A stretch of 64,000 nucleotides of DNA from Lactarius indigo (lineage: Eukaryota; Basidiomycota; Agaricomycetes; Russulales; Russulaceae): positions 1,178,001-1,242,000 of the forward strand of contig JAFKAC010000012.1 in assembly GCA_025766275.1 (NCBI GenBank). The letters run 5' to 3'. The notes below the pieces were generated by a model. It saw only the letters and a list, made by a program, of their open reading frames with translations, was not told the origin of the DNA and ran no database searches. Both the position numbers and the translations under genes were made by a program. Below are positions 1 to 14,628 of this stretch, piece after piece (position 1 is the stretch's first letter; each line of letters begins with the position of its first letter).

Positions 1-271
1 CCACGCATACGAAACTGTTCTCCCCCGTGTAAGAAAACTGGAGGCCAGAAATTGTCACGGTGTACGCATTCCGAATTAAAGCATTTTTTAAAAAAAACGC
101 TCTTCCAAAATATCGTCGTGTATCGTCGTGTATGCTTTCCTACTTGAAGCTAGGACCCGGAGAGGCCCCTCCCTCCTGGTCATAGAAAAGGTTTACAAAG
201 GAAGATGCGAAGCGTCGTACAGCCTTCGAAGACCAACGACGCAGGCACCTTCTGACCCAGACCATCTCACC

Positions 272-1614
272 TTACAAGCTCGACGACGTGCTCTTCGCCT
301 CTCTTATTTCCTGCTCAGTCACCACCTTGCCCTGGATATTCACTTCTACCTCTTTCCCCAGTTCTCGGATGCGATCTTCGTTCTGGCCGATCAACGAGAC
401 GTACACACCCTTTTTGATGAGCGGGTACGATCCCACACGGACACCCTCTTCCTTCACGCGTTCTTGTAGACCTGTCAGGTACGGCGCGATCGAGGACTCC
501 GGCAATCTGCGTTGCGCGTGCGGCCGTGCAGTCATCAGTATAAACTCCAGCCAATTGAAGTTTTGAAAGCTCACGAGGAGAAGATCTGATGTCGGAAAGG
601 CCGTTCTGAGGAAGGAGGAAGCGGTAGAAATGCCTTCAGCCCGTCCAGCATCTTCTGGAACAAGCTCGGGATGCCCGGGAAGACGCAGAGCTTCCGTTCT
701 AGTCGTACGACCGGCTAATCAAGGGCGCCCCGCCTCGTCAAATACTTGGTGTAGGCGACAGTAGTTACGTTACTTACCACCCAAATGTCACTCGCGACGA
801 AGAGCGCTTCTGCGTCAGCAGGGAAGAGTGCCATCTTCTCCCGCGCGCGTCGTTGTTCCTCGTCTTGGGTGTGGACCCATGACCTGTGTTTACTCATCTC
901 AACCATGCGGCGGAGGGTCTCCGCGTGGTACACGAGGGGTTGGTTGAAAGCCTTGGCCAGGGATGCATAGGTGATGTCTGCCGAGAACACGGATACAGTA
1001 CGTCGGTTTTGAGGTCCAGAAGTTGGGACATAGAATGTAGCGGCTGGCATACCGTCGTGTGTGGGGCCTATCCCACCGGTGGTAATCACAAGATCATACT
1101 TTTGTACCATGCGTCTGCTCGCTTCGATTCTACGACGGCCTGTTACTTTCAGAACAGAGGCTCTGGGGAGTGCAGACGTACATTTCGTCCTCCTCGTCCG
1201 GTATCACCTCGATTCGCTTCCTGCCCGTGCCGCCCTCCAGCACCAACAGAACAGAAAGGGAATAACGACAACACGTACAGTTCGATACCGTTCTCGAAGC
1301 AATAGCGCGCGAAGTAGTTTGAGTTACGGTCCAGTGTTTTTCCGTTCAGAACTTCGTCACTATTACATGTCCGGAATATACGCGAGGATGCGGGGGCAAG
1401 GAGGATGTTCAGCTAGTCACTCAAAGTGCTCCCCCTCCTCAGAAGGAACGCACCCGATGATGAGCGCTCCTGCTGTTTTGATCCATCGCCCTTCACCCAA
1501 TGGATTTGACGGAAGAGGGGACAACCCGAAGCGTATCCCGGACGAAGAGAACGCGCTAGTCGGAGTGGTAGGCACCTTTGGCGCAGCGGTGGAAGATCTC
1601 GCCGTGGTGGTCAT
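272..1614 (-). CDS. molybdopterin-binding (MoCF/MPTb) domain protein
   Basis: The protein carries the MoCF_biosynth/MPTb fold also found at the N-terminus of FAD synthases and in CinA; in fungi it is usually a stand-alone protein of unproven activity. The first exon reads GALIIG, and the glycine-rich loop TTGGIGPTHDD is rebuilt across an intron (about 969-1049). Further exons read VFPGIPSLFQ and PESSIAPYLTGLQ, ending at the stop at 272. About five exons join with GT-AG sites, for example GACG|gtatgc...ggcag|AC. The start is placed at M 1614. An in-frame upstream ATG at 1686 would add a Ser/Arg-rich leader (LFVISRRSPTFRT) that looks like a mitochondrial presequence. It lies tail-first on the - strand ahead of the bHLH gene. 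The family is clear; the substrate is not. Confidence 0.8.
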
Positions 1615-1892
1615 GGTGCGAAAGGTAGGGGAACGTCGGGAAATAACAAAGAGTCGATAGTTGTGTACGCACAGGGTCGGGGACATGAGAGGCAGAGCAC
1701 CTACTCCATAGTGCAACTGCTTTCCGCTTCACTTCCCACAGATCGGGCTATTCACAGCATCATAGAACATCTATAGACTACACGTAAATCAAACATTCTG
1801 CCCACTACTAGTGACATATACTACAACTCGAGCAAACCAAACTTTCCGCTCCACCATCGTAATAAATTACAGGGAAACACTCAGAAAAAAAG

Positions 1893-3095
1893 TTACTTTG
1901 ATCCACTAGTGAGACCTAGCAATGATCCAGGAGTCTGCACACGCATCTCGTCGACACCCATAAATTGAGCATGGTTACCCATATTAGGCGCTTCGGGGAT
2001 AGGAGCGAGCAGGTCGTTGACACTTGCACCGTGTCTACTAGCTTTGGGAGAGCTAGACGATTTGATCCGAAGTAGTAATGACGCAACGGACTCGTCCTCC
2101 GGTGTCCACGAGGGAGAAGACGAAGCGGATTTGGTTGGGGTAGAGAAATTCCGAGTTGCTAGACTCGCCATCGGGAGCTCAAGGCGGAGGGCCGGTGGGA
2201 CTTGAGGGCTCGTGATGGGCCCAATCACCGCGGACGCAGGCGGAGTCGGAAGTTGGATAGGGTTGATAGGTGGGGTACGGACCTCGGAAAGAACAGAATC
2301 GGCAGATTTGGGGAGCCAGGACGAAATGGAAGGAAGACGAGTGTTAGAAGGGGGTAAAATGGGAGGGGGAACGGGCTGCGTGGCTGTGAGACGCTTGTTC
2401 GGCCTCTCCATGAGGAGATCTACGGAGGAGTGGGAGTCGTGGTCTTCATTCGACGAAAGTTCGTCGCGTTTGCGCTTCTGGTGATGGGTTGGGGCAGGGG
2501 CCATGTCCGTGTCGGAACACCGGACACAGCCTCGGACCTCAAGTATGCGGACCTTTTCCTGCAACTCCTGAACGTACGCCACTACCTTCTCGAGGATCTC
2601 GAGTTTGAACTCTTTTTCTTGCCTCTGCTTCCCCCTGTTGGCAGCAGACTTCTTCCCAGATCCAGATCCGAACTCGTCGTCTTCATCTTCCTCGTCCGCG
2701 CTGTCGTCGTCTGCGACAGCAGGCTTCCGTCCCGCGTCCGCGGGTACAAGATCTCGAAGCATTGATAGAGCCTCGTTGATCTTCGTACGTCTGGCCTTCT
2801 CTATGCGGGAATGATTTTGACGACGCATAGATTCTCGAGCAGCACGTGATAAACTGCTGGGTTTGCGCCCACGACGCTTTGGCTGAGGGACATCAGCTGT
2901 TGTGAAGTCGTCGTCGTCCGCCTGTGTTACGACATCTGCGGGGAGAGCGACCATGGCCGGGGCTAGTGTTGGTAAGGGTTGACTGGCGCTTTCTTCGAGT
3001 GCTGGGGGGTTACCGCCGGTACTCGGTCGTTTGGCGCGACGTGGGGGGTTGCAGCTGGCAGCGTATGAGAGGATATCCTTCCGAGAGGAGTCCAT
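1893..3095 (-). CDS. bHLH transcription factor
   Basis: This is a single-exon 400-residue basic helix-loop-helix regulator. A proline-rich N-terminus and an AT-hook-like KRRGRKP (about residues 73-79) precede the basic region RRQNHSRIEKARR (91-103), helix 1 (TKINEALSMLRDLV), a long loop and helix 2 (FKLEILEKVVAYVQELQEKVRIL, about 163-185). In the basic region H95, E99 and R103 form the H-E-R triad of class B bHLH proteins, which bind CACGTG. The loop is about 40 residues and very acidic (DEEDEDDE), far longer than the usual 6-10. The C-terminal half is Ser/Pro-rich and low in complexity. M at 3095 was chosen because the upstream in-frame reading is hydrophobic and unlike a nuclear factor. Two CACGTG sites lie upstream, so self-regulation is possible. 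Its target genes are unknown. Confidence 0.85.
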   Translation of the reverse strand: MDSSRKDILSYAASCNPPRRAKRPSTGGNPPALEESASQPLPTLAPAMVALPADVVTQADDDDFTTADVPQPKRRGRKPSSLSRAARESMRRQNHSRIEKARRTKINEALSMLRDLVPADAGRKPAVADDDSADEEDEDDEFGSGSGKKSAANRGKQRQEKEFKLEILEKVVAYVQELQEKVRILEVRGCVRCSDTDMAPAPTHHQKRKRDELSSNEDHDSHSSVDLLMERPNKRLTATQPVPPPILPPSNTRLPSISSWLPKSADSVLSEVRTPPINPIQLPTPPASAVIGPITSPQVPPALRLELPMASLATRNFSTPTKSASSSPSWTPEDESVASLLLRIKSSSSPKASRHGASVNDLLAPIPEAPNMGNHAQFMGVDEMRVQTPGSLLGLTSGSK

Positions 3096-3907
3096 TCGAC
3101 GCAGGAGATACGGGGAAGGTGAAGGAAAGGGGAGCAGACGAAAGAAAGTGGGAGAGAGGAAGAGAGAAAGGAGTAGAGTAAAGAGGTCAGACGAGAAGAT
3201 AACGAGTCTCGAATTGATGATGTGATGAGCATATTGTGCTCGTGTGCGCCCAAAAACGTGCGTTATTGAATCGTTGAGCAGACGACCAAAATGGTGCGTC
3301 ACCATTGGCCAGTCACGCACGTGTGGTCGACAGAGCCCGCCATTAGCAGGACCCAAACGCTGGTCCAGGCCGCCGATCCATTCATTTCGGTCCCAAGCTC
3401 AGCCGAAAGACGTCAACTGTCCAGCCTTGACTTCACTTTCGCGTAGCCCATTTAGAGTTGTCTGCGCTGCTAGAGGGATTCGTCTGGAGACCTGGTCGAC
3501 TTTTCAGACGTCGAAACGAACGTGGCAGTGTCACGTGAACCGTCCACGCGTTCACACCCGGACCGGCAACACCTCGGGCCCATGTACCTCGGTCACGTTC
3601 CTCTTCAAAAGTGTCCCTATTCCGTTCCACTGTCCCTGTGACATTGTGGAAGGAAGGTCTGGACCGTACCCCCTTTTCAGTACCACATTCTTCCCGGGCC
3701 CAGTGTTGCAACAGAAATTGAGAAGCGCTTTGTACCTGGGAGCACATTGGTGACAGTACATAAGCACTTACTGCACTGTAGGCAGTACTTTCTATTTCAG
3801 TACTGTAAAGCTATTAATAGATTTCGATCCCCGCCACCTTTTCAAAAAAAAAGAAAATAGCATCGAGCAAGCGGAAACCACCCCCGTTCTTATAACTTCT
3901 ACGATCG
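3096..3907. promoter_or_regulatory. bHLH upstream region with two CACGTG sites
   Basis: No gene was recognised in this 0.8 kb. It holds CACGTG at 3318-3323 and again at 3532-3537 (within TCACGTGA), both upstream of the bHLH start at 3095. The basic region of that bHLH protein is of the type that binds this hexamer. A regulatory role is inferred; the hexamer matches are seen directly. Open frames through here lack homology and look like chance. Confidence 0.35.
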
Positions 3908-4418
3908 ATGGGCCATTACAAACTGTGGTATTTCGTTGAGGGCAAAGATAGCATTAACAAGATTATCATTTCCGAAAAAGAGGATGTTGCCCAATTGAAA
4001 GAGGAGATTCACAAAAAGTGCAGCCGCCGCTTCTGGGATGATGTAGAAGCCATGGAATTGGTCCTTCTGAAGGTTTGTCACCTTGGAGTTCTTTGCTGCT
4101 ATTCCAACCAACACTCGGAATAACTTCTTTCAGGTTGACATAGACCCTAAACCACATAGGGATGCTATTTCGGAGTTGCAGGCACCGGAAAGTGCTACAG
4201 AAATGGATCCGATGCAAGAGATCAATGAAATATGGCCGGTACAACCAAACCGACGTCACCTCCATGTATGTGTGAGGCTGTATCGGAGGCTATCTCAAGA
4301 GCCGTGTTGTGGTAAGTCTACTGGATGACCCACTTATTCTTTGACTAATACAGTATGCATACATCCCACATTTGTAACATATTCACCAACATGCTGTTGT
4401 ATTCTTCAAGCGCTCTAA
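3908..4418 (+). CDS. Crinkler-type N-terminal domain protein, short
   Basis: The first exon begins MGHYKLWYFVEG and continues with a ubiquitin-like pattern (IIISEKEDVAQLKEEIHKK, then AMELVLLKVDID across a GT-AG intron near 4072-4133). This resembles the N-terminal header of fungal Crinkler (CRN) proteins, LWCLVEG...LKxxIKxK...LxLWKV, ending here with RRHLHVCVRL in place of the usual IHIIV. A second intron (about 4311-4353) leads to a short Cys-rich end and a stop at 4416-4418, giving about 140 residues. Normal CRN proteins carry a large effector domain such as an ATPase or nuclease after this header, and none is visible here. It could be a header-only gene, a truncated copy or a pseudogene. 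Family similarity is moderate and the 3' structure is weak. Confidence 0.45.
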
Positions 4419-5326
4419 ACTTGGCACCGCCATACCTTGGGGTTTAAGGAATTATAAGAACCTTCGATGAGGTGCCATGGGGCTGCAACATGGCGCCCGC
4501 CCGCCCCCTTCTATACTGTGGTTTTTGTCACTTTCTGGGTATCATAGTCCGTTGTGATGGTGTTAATAGGAGCTGATTGGATAAACATGGTTCTGCGTTA
4601 CCTTGGATACGTCTTTGCTACGCGTCAGGGCACAGATCTCGGCGGGTACAGATGGCCATAATGGTCATGAGGATAAATCGGATGACCAAGGAGATGTCTT
4701 CGACTGTGTATGCAATTTCTGCGCGACCTGGAGAACACAAAACAGGTTTTGTGGAGCCAACAGAGGATGTGAGACAGAGCCTGCAAGTAGAAGCATTGTC
4801 ATCAACACAGTTGAAGATGCATTTAAGTAGAGCGAATGTACAAATTGGCGATCTCTAATCAGTGTAGAACGTGTCGACAAGCTTCAAGTTAGAAAGTCCG
4901 TCCATTGCAGTTTCGGTCCTTCCGGATCGTTTCCACTCAAGCTTCGCAGTGCGGCACCCGCACCAGACCCGGACGAGATGGCTCAGCCTCCAACAACAAA
5001 GAAATAACGAGTGCAGCCTCTGCGCCATCCGTTGCGCTCGAAGTACCGGTAGTGACTCCGGGAATTTGGCAGACAGCCGTTTTAAGCAAGCCTATATCTG
5101 TTGACCGATGAACCACAGGGCAGATGGTATACCTCGGCAACATCTATGCGCCAAATCAACCACGGCCAGCGCCATAGAGAATCGTCAGCCTAAGAAAATG
5201 AGTCCAGGTACAGCCCGAGCATTCATGAGCAGCGATCACTGACTCGGAGAAATCGCACTGGACACGTTCTGTCACAATGTGACACACGCGTTTGACGCGC
5301 TAATTGCTCTCCTCTCTTTGACAGCC
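4419..5326. other. gap without a recognisable gene
   Basis: Short open frames occur between about 4577 and 5111, but none shows a known domain or joins convincingly to the Crinkler-like exons or to MCM4. The last part contains the MCM4 promoter. It may hold degraded Crinkler C-terminal sequence. Confidence 0.3.
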
Positions 5327-8652
<3,326 letters not shown>

Positions 8653-9063
8653 TATTTTTTTTTGTTGTACACCACACTTACTCTTGCGTGTTGTTTGTTG
8701 CCTCGTCTTTTTGTGTTATCTTTCACTAGGTCCCGCCGGGAAAATCATTATGATGGCGAATCTATATGTCATGAAGCATGGCTACAAGTGGGCAGGCATC
8801 TCATAAAAGTCATGGACGAGGGGGAGGGGGGGCACGAGGCGGGGTAGGGAATACAATGTCCGGCACTAAAATAGGTTAAATATAGACAGGTGAAACAGCA
8901 GAGATGAATAGAAGTGTGTGATATGAGTGACCGCCCAAGAGACGAAAAAAAATAATAGATGCATCAAGCAGAACAGGCAGGCGGATGGATGAGAAGAATA
9001 TGACGCGAAGGCTAGTGGAGACCTCAGAAAATGAGTGGGGAAGTGTGGATGTGGTGTAAGGTA
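8653..9063. other. convergent 3' intergenic region
   Basis: This 0.4 kb separates the ends of MCM4 (+) and the Zn2Cys6 gene (-). It is purine-rich with T runs and holds no gene that can be supported. The polyadenylation signals of both genes are expected here. Confidence 0.4.
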
Positions 9064-12000
9064 TTAATTATATTTGCCAAAATCTGCCCACGTCTCGCCT
9101 GCGCTTGGTCGTGGAGGTAGACCGTCGTCGGGCTGCCATGCTGGGGCCGGTAATAAACCGTGAGGACCTGGGCCAAAAGAGGTTGGGAGATTTTGTAACG
9201 TAAGAGTCCCATTCTGTTGATGAGAGAAGGTCAATCGGCGCGCACAGGGGTCAGATGAGGCCATCATGTATGGGGGTTCTTCTGGTGGAACTGAACCATG
9301 ATGCGATTGTGGTCCGCTTACGCCCATGCTGAGACCGGCCATTGGGGAGTCATACGAGGGTGTGGTTGGACCATGAACGCTGTAGAGCTCTGGTCCCGGC
9401 TGCCGATACGGATGCGGTGATGGTATTGGCGCCTGTGAATACGCCGGACTCGACTGAGATGAACTCCCGCTCCCGCTAATGCTCGCGTAGCTCGGACTAG
9501 CGTGCATAGGTGGCGCTTGAGGCGGCGGCATGGAAGGTGGCATGGAAAAATGTGGTGATGGTTCGTAGGACGATGTGGGTGTGTAGATCGAGGTCTCATA
9601 ATCTGATGTGCACATTTGGGGACGCGATTCGGGTCGGGTGAGTTCAGGCATAGGGTGAAAACCAGGTTGGTCCGGGGCGGGTGTGCTAGATTGAGAATGT
9701 GTAGGTGCTGTAGTAGGAGTGCTGTACTTCTTCGACGAAGAGCTGCGGTGGAGGGTAGAATCCGTGCGTGGACGGCCACGGATTGGAACCTGACCGGCGT
9801 CTCTCTCGGCAAGAGAAGAACTTTCCGATGCACTGGACAAGTCTATCATCGTCGAAACCGAGCGCTGCTTGACTTTGAATTTAGGCATCGAGATTGGCGC
9901 TTTAGGCGTGGTCTCGACCCTTGGCTCTGACGATTGATGAGACGCCTTGACGCCTACACCGACGTAAGGTAGCTCGAAATCATCCGCAAAGCTGTTGGGA
10001 TCGGGAGAATCCTCGCGCTTCCTCTTCGCACCAACAGCCAAATGGGGGTGGGCCACGATATCTTCCCCGGCCCGTTTCGCCTCGGCCTTTGTCTTCAATA
10101 AGGTGACGATTTTCACAGCTTCGGAGAATTCTTTGCCATCATCTTGTTTAGGCCTCCTCCCAGAACCCGTTCGCGTATCCCGCATAATATCAATTGCTGC
10201 AGCGACATCTGCCATTGCCACGCCAGAGGACGCGCCTGATGGGTGGGCAATGACCGCGCACGCCATCATCACAGCCGTGTCGAATAACGTACGGCCGAAA
10301 GAATAGAATAAAAATGCAGCAGGCTGCGCGTGTCGCCAAGTTGAGTGGAGAAGACGCATGGCTTGAATAATGGTGTGCCCTGCATCAACGACACTTGATA
10401 CGACACGACGAGGAAGGCCATCGGCGGATGGGACACTGCAACTCTTGAGGTATGGAAGGAAGACCTTCAAGATAAGCTGATTGGCGATGATCGCGAGCTC
10501 GCAGCGCTGGGCTTGGAGATTTGATGAGACGGAAGCTTTGGAGGGTGGCGAAGGAGTATCGGCATTGCTGGTGTCAAAGCGGAACACTTTCGGGAGCTCT
10601 GATAACCAATTTTTAACTTCAGACTCGAATTGCTCCGCACGCTCAACCGAAGACTCTGATGAATCGTTGGGGGCGTCACGACCATATCGCCTCTTTACGC
10701 TCTTCACGAGCTGCGCAAGACTAGGGGACACGTGAGATCAAAATAGGGTGTAGAGATTATAAGGACGAACCGACACTTCTGAATGAAGTAAGCAAAGCCG
10801 ACTTCCGTCGGATCACCACCAGCTCGACGGGGGAGGGGTAGAGGTAGAGAGGTGGAGGACAGTGCGAACTGCTCCTCATCTACGTCAGCGGGTAGCTTCG
10901 TAGTGAATGACCCATCTTGTATGGAAGGTGCCTGGCCGATGGCGTCGGAGACAAAGCTGCAAATCAGGGGTTGTGAAATCATGAACAAGCTGGACCTGGG
11001 ACAACCTACACATCGTAATAATAAATATCCCACCAAATACGTCTCCGTTGCTCGGCTTCGAAGAGGTTGTACTTGCCAGGGAACTCGTCAGGATCCGTAG
11101 AAAGGCCCATCATTTGACCAATATGGACCACTTTCCCCAAAAGCGGATAAAGAAAATGTGCGACACGCGGCCGGCTGTCATGGAGCAGGTAGATGATCTG
11201 TAGAAGGTAGGTGACCACGGCGTCCAGATCGTATGTATGCACCATCTCAAAAGCGACCATAGCTTGTCTTGACAATGCAAATAGTCCCGAAGCAGAATAC
11301 TTGTTCCATGCAGCGGCTTTCTGGGAAGAAGCAACACGGTTATCCTCCAGACGAGGATTTTTCGACGCTACGCCGGCCTTTTGAGTATCAATGTCGCTGG
11401 TTGTCTCGTTTTCCTTGCAGACTAGAACACCTAAAGCATATGCAACCGAAACGGAAGCAAAGAAAGACAAGGTGGGTGCAGGTCGTGATCCCGGGGTAAC
11501 GGGAGTCTGCGCGCATAGTCGGGAAAAAGATAGACCTCGCTAGATCAGCCTTCGCGTTTGCATTACTCGCACTTGTTCCAACGGTACTTCGTCCGTCCTC
11601 CTCTTTAGCCCAAGCAAACATGCTCTCCGTCCGAGTACGAAAATGTTTCACATTGAAGCACGGCCGCATCTTCATGGTCTCTTCGACAGCTGTAGCGATA
11701 CGAGACCGTATTGTGGGAGCGGAGGGCAACAACGCAACCAGAGAGGGTGTGACAGCCGCCTGAGAAGTGGACGTAGGGTAATAAATACTGAATGCTGGGA
11801 CCATAGCTGTAAACGCTGGCTCGTCATGAACCGCTAGCTCTGTTGAAAGGGGCTCTAGTTTGACAGGGGCAGAAGGCGAAGAGGAGCCAGGAATAAACGA
11901 GGTATTTGTCTCGACGGGATATGAACGAGGGAATTCTAGGTGCTCTAGCCAAAGCGCGGCGACGTCGTCAAGGGAGACGGTGACAGAGGACCCAGAGCTG

Positions 12001-12574
12001 CCAACGGCAAGCATGATGCGGTCGTTGTGTGGGAACGGGAAGTTGTCTGAGGAGGTGCTGGTAATTGCAGTTGGGACACGAAGCCCTCCTGCAAAAATCT
12101 GTGCGAGCTGAGACTCGACTATTTGGAGTCTATTGTGCAGCGACTGGACGTCGCTGGGGGTGGGGGAGTCAGAGTGAGGGGAAAAGGTTGCAGAAATAGA
12201 GGACAAACATCTTCTCTGCTGCCGCGGCGGTGTATTGGCAACGTTGAACGGTGTCCCGCTTTACGCAGGAACCACAAGGATTACGTCTATCACACCTCAG
12301 CTTGAGACGCTTGCACTAGGCTATGATTAGAACGGGGACGAGTCGAGACCGTGCCGACGGACCTCTGCGCACACGACTGTTATACGCGAGCGTATATGGC
12401 TAGAAACGCGTGGCATTAGACAAATCAAAAAGGAAGGGCGGGTAGGGGAAGGGCTGACAGTCCGTTTGAGAATTTGGGCGTCGAAGATTGTTGATTGGAA
12501 GAGGGGGGAGCGGTAGCCGAGGGTGTTGCTGCGGTGGGAGCGGGATCCTCCATGGCGGGAGACGGTGCGTCCAT
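9064..12574 (-). CDS. Zn2Cys6 transcription factor with fungal_trans domain
   Basis: This nuclear regulator has a split zinc-cluster exon near 12210-12390 reading VCAECKRLKLRCDR, then NPCGSCVKRD and RCQY. That is C-x2-C-x6-C-x5-C-x2-C-x8-C, the binuclear zinc cluster. A short coiled coil follows (LHNRLQIVESQLAQIF, about 12140), as in dimerising members. The middle exons carry the fungal-specific regulatory domain, including GQMMGLSTDP and AEQRRRIWWDIYYYD (about 11040-11110). The last large exon is Ser/Pro-rich and ends at 9064. M 12574 in a Pro/Thr-rich first exon is the likely start. The first Cys pair comes from a small exon with AG|...|GT borders, so the N-terminus is less certain. The target pathway cannot be inferred from neighbours. 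Confidence 0.8.
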
Positions 12575-12796
12575 TATGGATGAGCGGGACGTTACACCGT
12601 ACGATAAGAAGAACGAAAGGAGGGAAAGAGGAGGTGGGAGATGGTGGTGGAAAGGAGAGAACGGGAGACTAAGATTAAAGGAGGCATTTCTAAGGCTATT
12701 ACGTACGAAGCTTGATTTAATTACGTCCACATAACTAGTTAACAGGTGGAACAGCCGACTAGCAACAGACTAGCACCAGTCTAGTCCGAGTCGATT
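12575..12796. promoter_or_regulatory. compact promoter with repeated ACTAG motifs
   Basis: The interval between the PPX1 stop and the Zn2Cys6 start contains several ACTAG/CTAGT copies between about 12733 and 12795. One pair forms a 6-bp inverted repeat (GACTAG...CTAGTC). A regulatory function is only a possibility. Confidence 0.2.
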
Positions 12797-14096
12797 CTAG
12801 TTCTCAATAATCTCCCTAATTAGAGGCGCAGTCACCTTTCTCGTCGCGTGCTTGTTACCCTGTTCATACACCCTCACCTTCAGCCCTTTCCCGACTCCCT
12901 CTTCCATCCCATCCACATACTTTTTCCCCTCCTTGCGTTCCAGCCGTAGCTCCTCACTGCCCTCTAATCCTTTCCACAGTCTTTCTTTGACTTCCTTGTC
13001 GTCCCGGACAACCCACATCATCTCTCTCCGGTGCTTTCCCTTGTCCTTCCAACTCGTTAGGATGCCTAGCATATCCAAACCCTTCTCTTGGAGCCACGCG
13101 ACGCATGCCGCACCTAGTACCTTTCCACCCTTTTCGTCACCCCCGGTGACCGCCTTGATACTTCTCGGCATGCTCGCCAATCCGACAACGAGGGTGCCCT
13201 CGGCGTTCCAAGACGGCACCAAGCGGTATTCTTTGTAGTCCCTCCGCAGAAGGTCGCGCGGTCCGAGGTGGTCCACGCTGTCCTTCTTGGCCTCCAGTGT
13301 ATTCGTAAGTTCCTTTATACCTTTCACTCCTTGAGTGTCTATGACGGTGCCCACACTTGCGCCTGTAAGCTCCGCTCTCTCGAGCAAAAATGGCGTGACT
13401 TCTCGATCCGCGACCTCTGCCTTCCCACCAGCCTTGAGTCCGCCAGTGTCAATGAGGATGGCACTCAGCAGTAGCCGGGCGACGGCACGGCTCATACCCT
13501 CGGGCCACTCTTTCTTTATCAATCGAGCGACAAGCGATGAGCACGAGCCTGTGGGCACTTCGATGATGCGTGGCGATGCATCAAGGTGATGCTTCTCGTC
13601 CTCGTGATGGTCTATGATCGCGACGACGCGTACACCCTCGTAAGCCGCGAATCGTCCCACGAGTGTGTTGTGATCCAGTAATGCATATTTCTCCGCGGGG
13701 GCGGCGTCGGTTGGAAGTTCGTCGCCTGTGAGTAGATGCGACGGATCCACGCCACTGAAATCAAGGGCGTATAGGTTCTCAGCGCGGAGAGAGATGTCGG
13801 CACGGGGCGTCTGTAGAAGCGGCACCATTGATTGCCCGAGATGGTGGGTAGCGTACCATGCGTAGGCGACGGCACTTGCTAAGCGAATCAAGATCTGCAA
13901 GTAGATTAGCTCGAGCTATCAGGAACAATGACCGGGGCATACCGCCGGCTTCATTGCCTAAAGAAATCGTCCATCGATCTTTTTGTGCATCAGCCTGTCC
14001 TACAGCCTGGAGATATCCGGATTTTTGTGCCCGAAGGAATTCGGGCAGGCTTGACGACTCTGAATTGGACTTCATCGATACAGCTGCCTCAGACAT
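12797..14096 (-). CDS. PPX1: exopolyphosphatase PPX1 (DHH family), frame broken by +1
   Basis: PPX1 removes terminal phosphate from inorganic polyphosphate using the DHH phosphoesterase fold. The sequence shows LDHN (about 13666-13678), IIDHHEDE (the DHH motif, about 13590-13620), ILIDTGGLK and the C-terminal DHHA2 region ending at 12797. Exon 1 carries FLRAQKSGYLQA and WTISLGNEAG, then a 49-nt GT-AG intron leads to the metal-binding GDLDSL. The continuation ASAVAYAWYATHHLG lies one base further on, so the conserved block is split over two frames at 13877-13886 (TCG CTT A GCA on the coding strand). Read without a shift, the protein stops soon after. M 14096 is the chosen start. An upstream in-frame ATG at 14207 would add an Arg-rich, possibly mitochondrial leader. 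Sequencing error, recent inactivation or +1 frameshifting could explain the break. Confidence 0.82.
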
Positions 14097-14389
14097 CGCT
14101 TGAACTTTTTTTGCGGATATGCTTTCAATGGTTGCCTGACACACCCAACGACGTGGAGCTGGTGTCCGTAGTAGCAATGATCCACGGGGGAGAATTCGTA
14201 TGGCCAACCCCGGAATGGTAGTGTTAATAGTGCCCCGAAATGGAGTTGACGTTATTGTATTAAGCCGACTATCAGAAGGTGGTGGTGGTTATGAAGGAAG
14301 CGCTGCGTGAACTAGACAGTCCGAGCCGTCTTCTGTACCATGCTTCGTTCTATTTTCGTCTTATTGTGTTTTGGTCACAGAAAAAGAAA

Positions 14390-14474
14390 GGCGCTACCAG
14401 GGTTCGAACCTGGGTTAACGGAAAGCAGCAAAGCAAGTCAGAATCCGTTGTGATAGCCACTACACTATAGCGCC
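14390..14474 (-). tRNA. tRNA-Gln (CTG) with 14-nt intron
   Basis: On the - strand the acceptor stem GGCGCTA pairs with TAGCGCC, and the T arm is CCAGG-TTCGAAC-CCTGG. The anticodon stem ACGGA pairs with TCCGT, and the loop reads TTCTGA with anticodon CTG. About 14 extra bases (CTTGCTTTGCTGCT) sit after position 37, the canonical site of eukaryotic tRNA introns. The D arm TAGTGTAGTGGCTATCAC matches the usual Gln pattern, and CCA is not encoded. The gene lies in the gap between PPX1 and RSA3. Confidence 0.93.
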
Positions 14475-14628
14475 GGCATAACACCTTTGATTTCATACAT
14501 TCACTCGTTGAATGGTCTCGTCCTCTTGTACCGAATACTCCACAATTGACGAAACACATTATTGACGTGATACTCCTTCAATATGATGGCGTGGTGAAAC
14601 GGTATCACTGGACAGACCCGCTTACCGT

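Noticed and set aside
1061..1660. 199-codon open frame on the + strand
   Set aside because: It lies opposite the exons of the MoCF gene and shows no homology.
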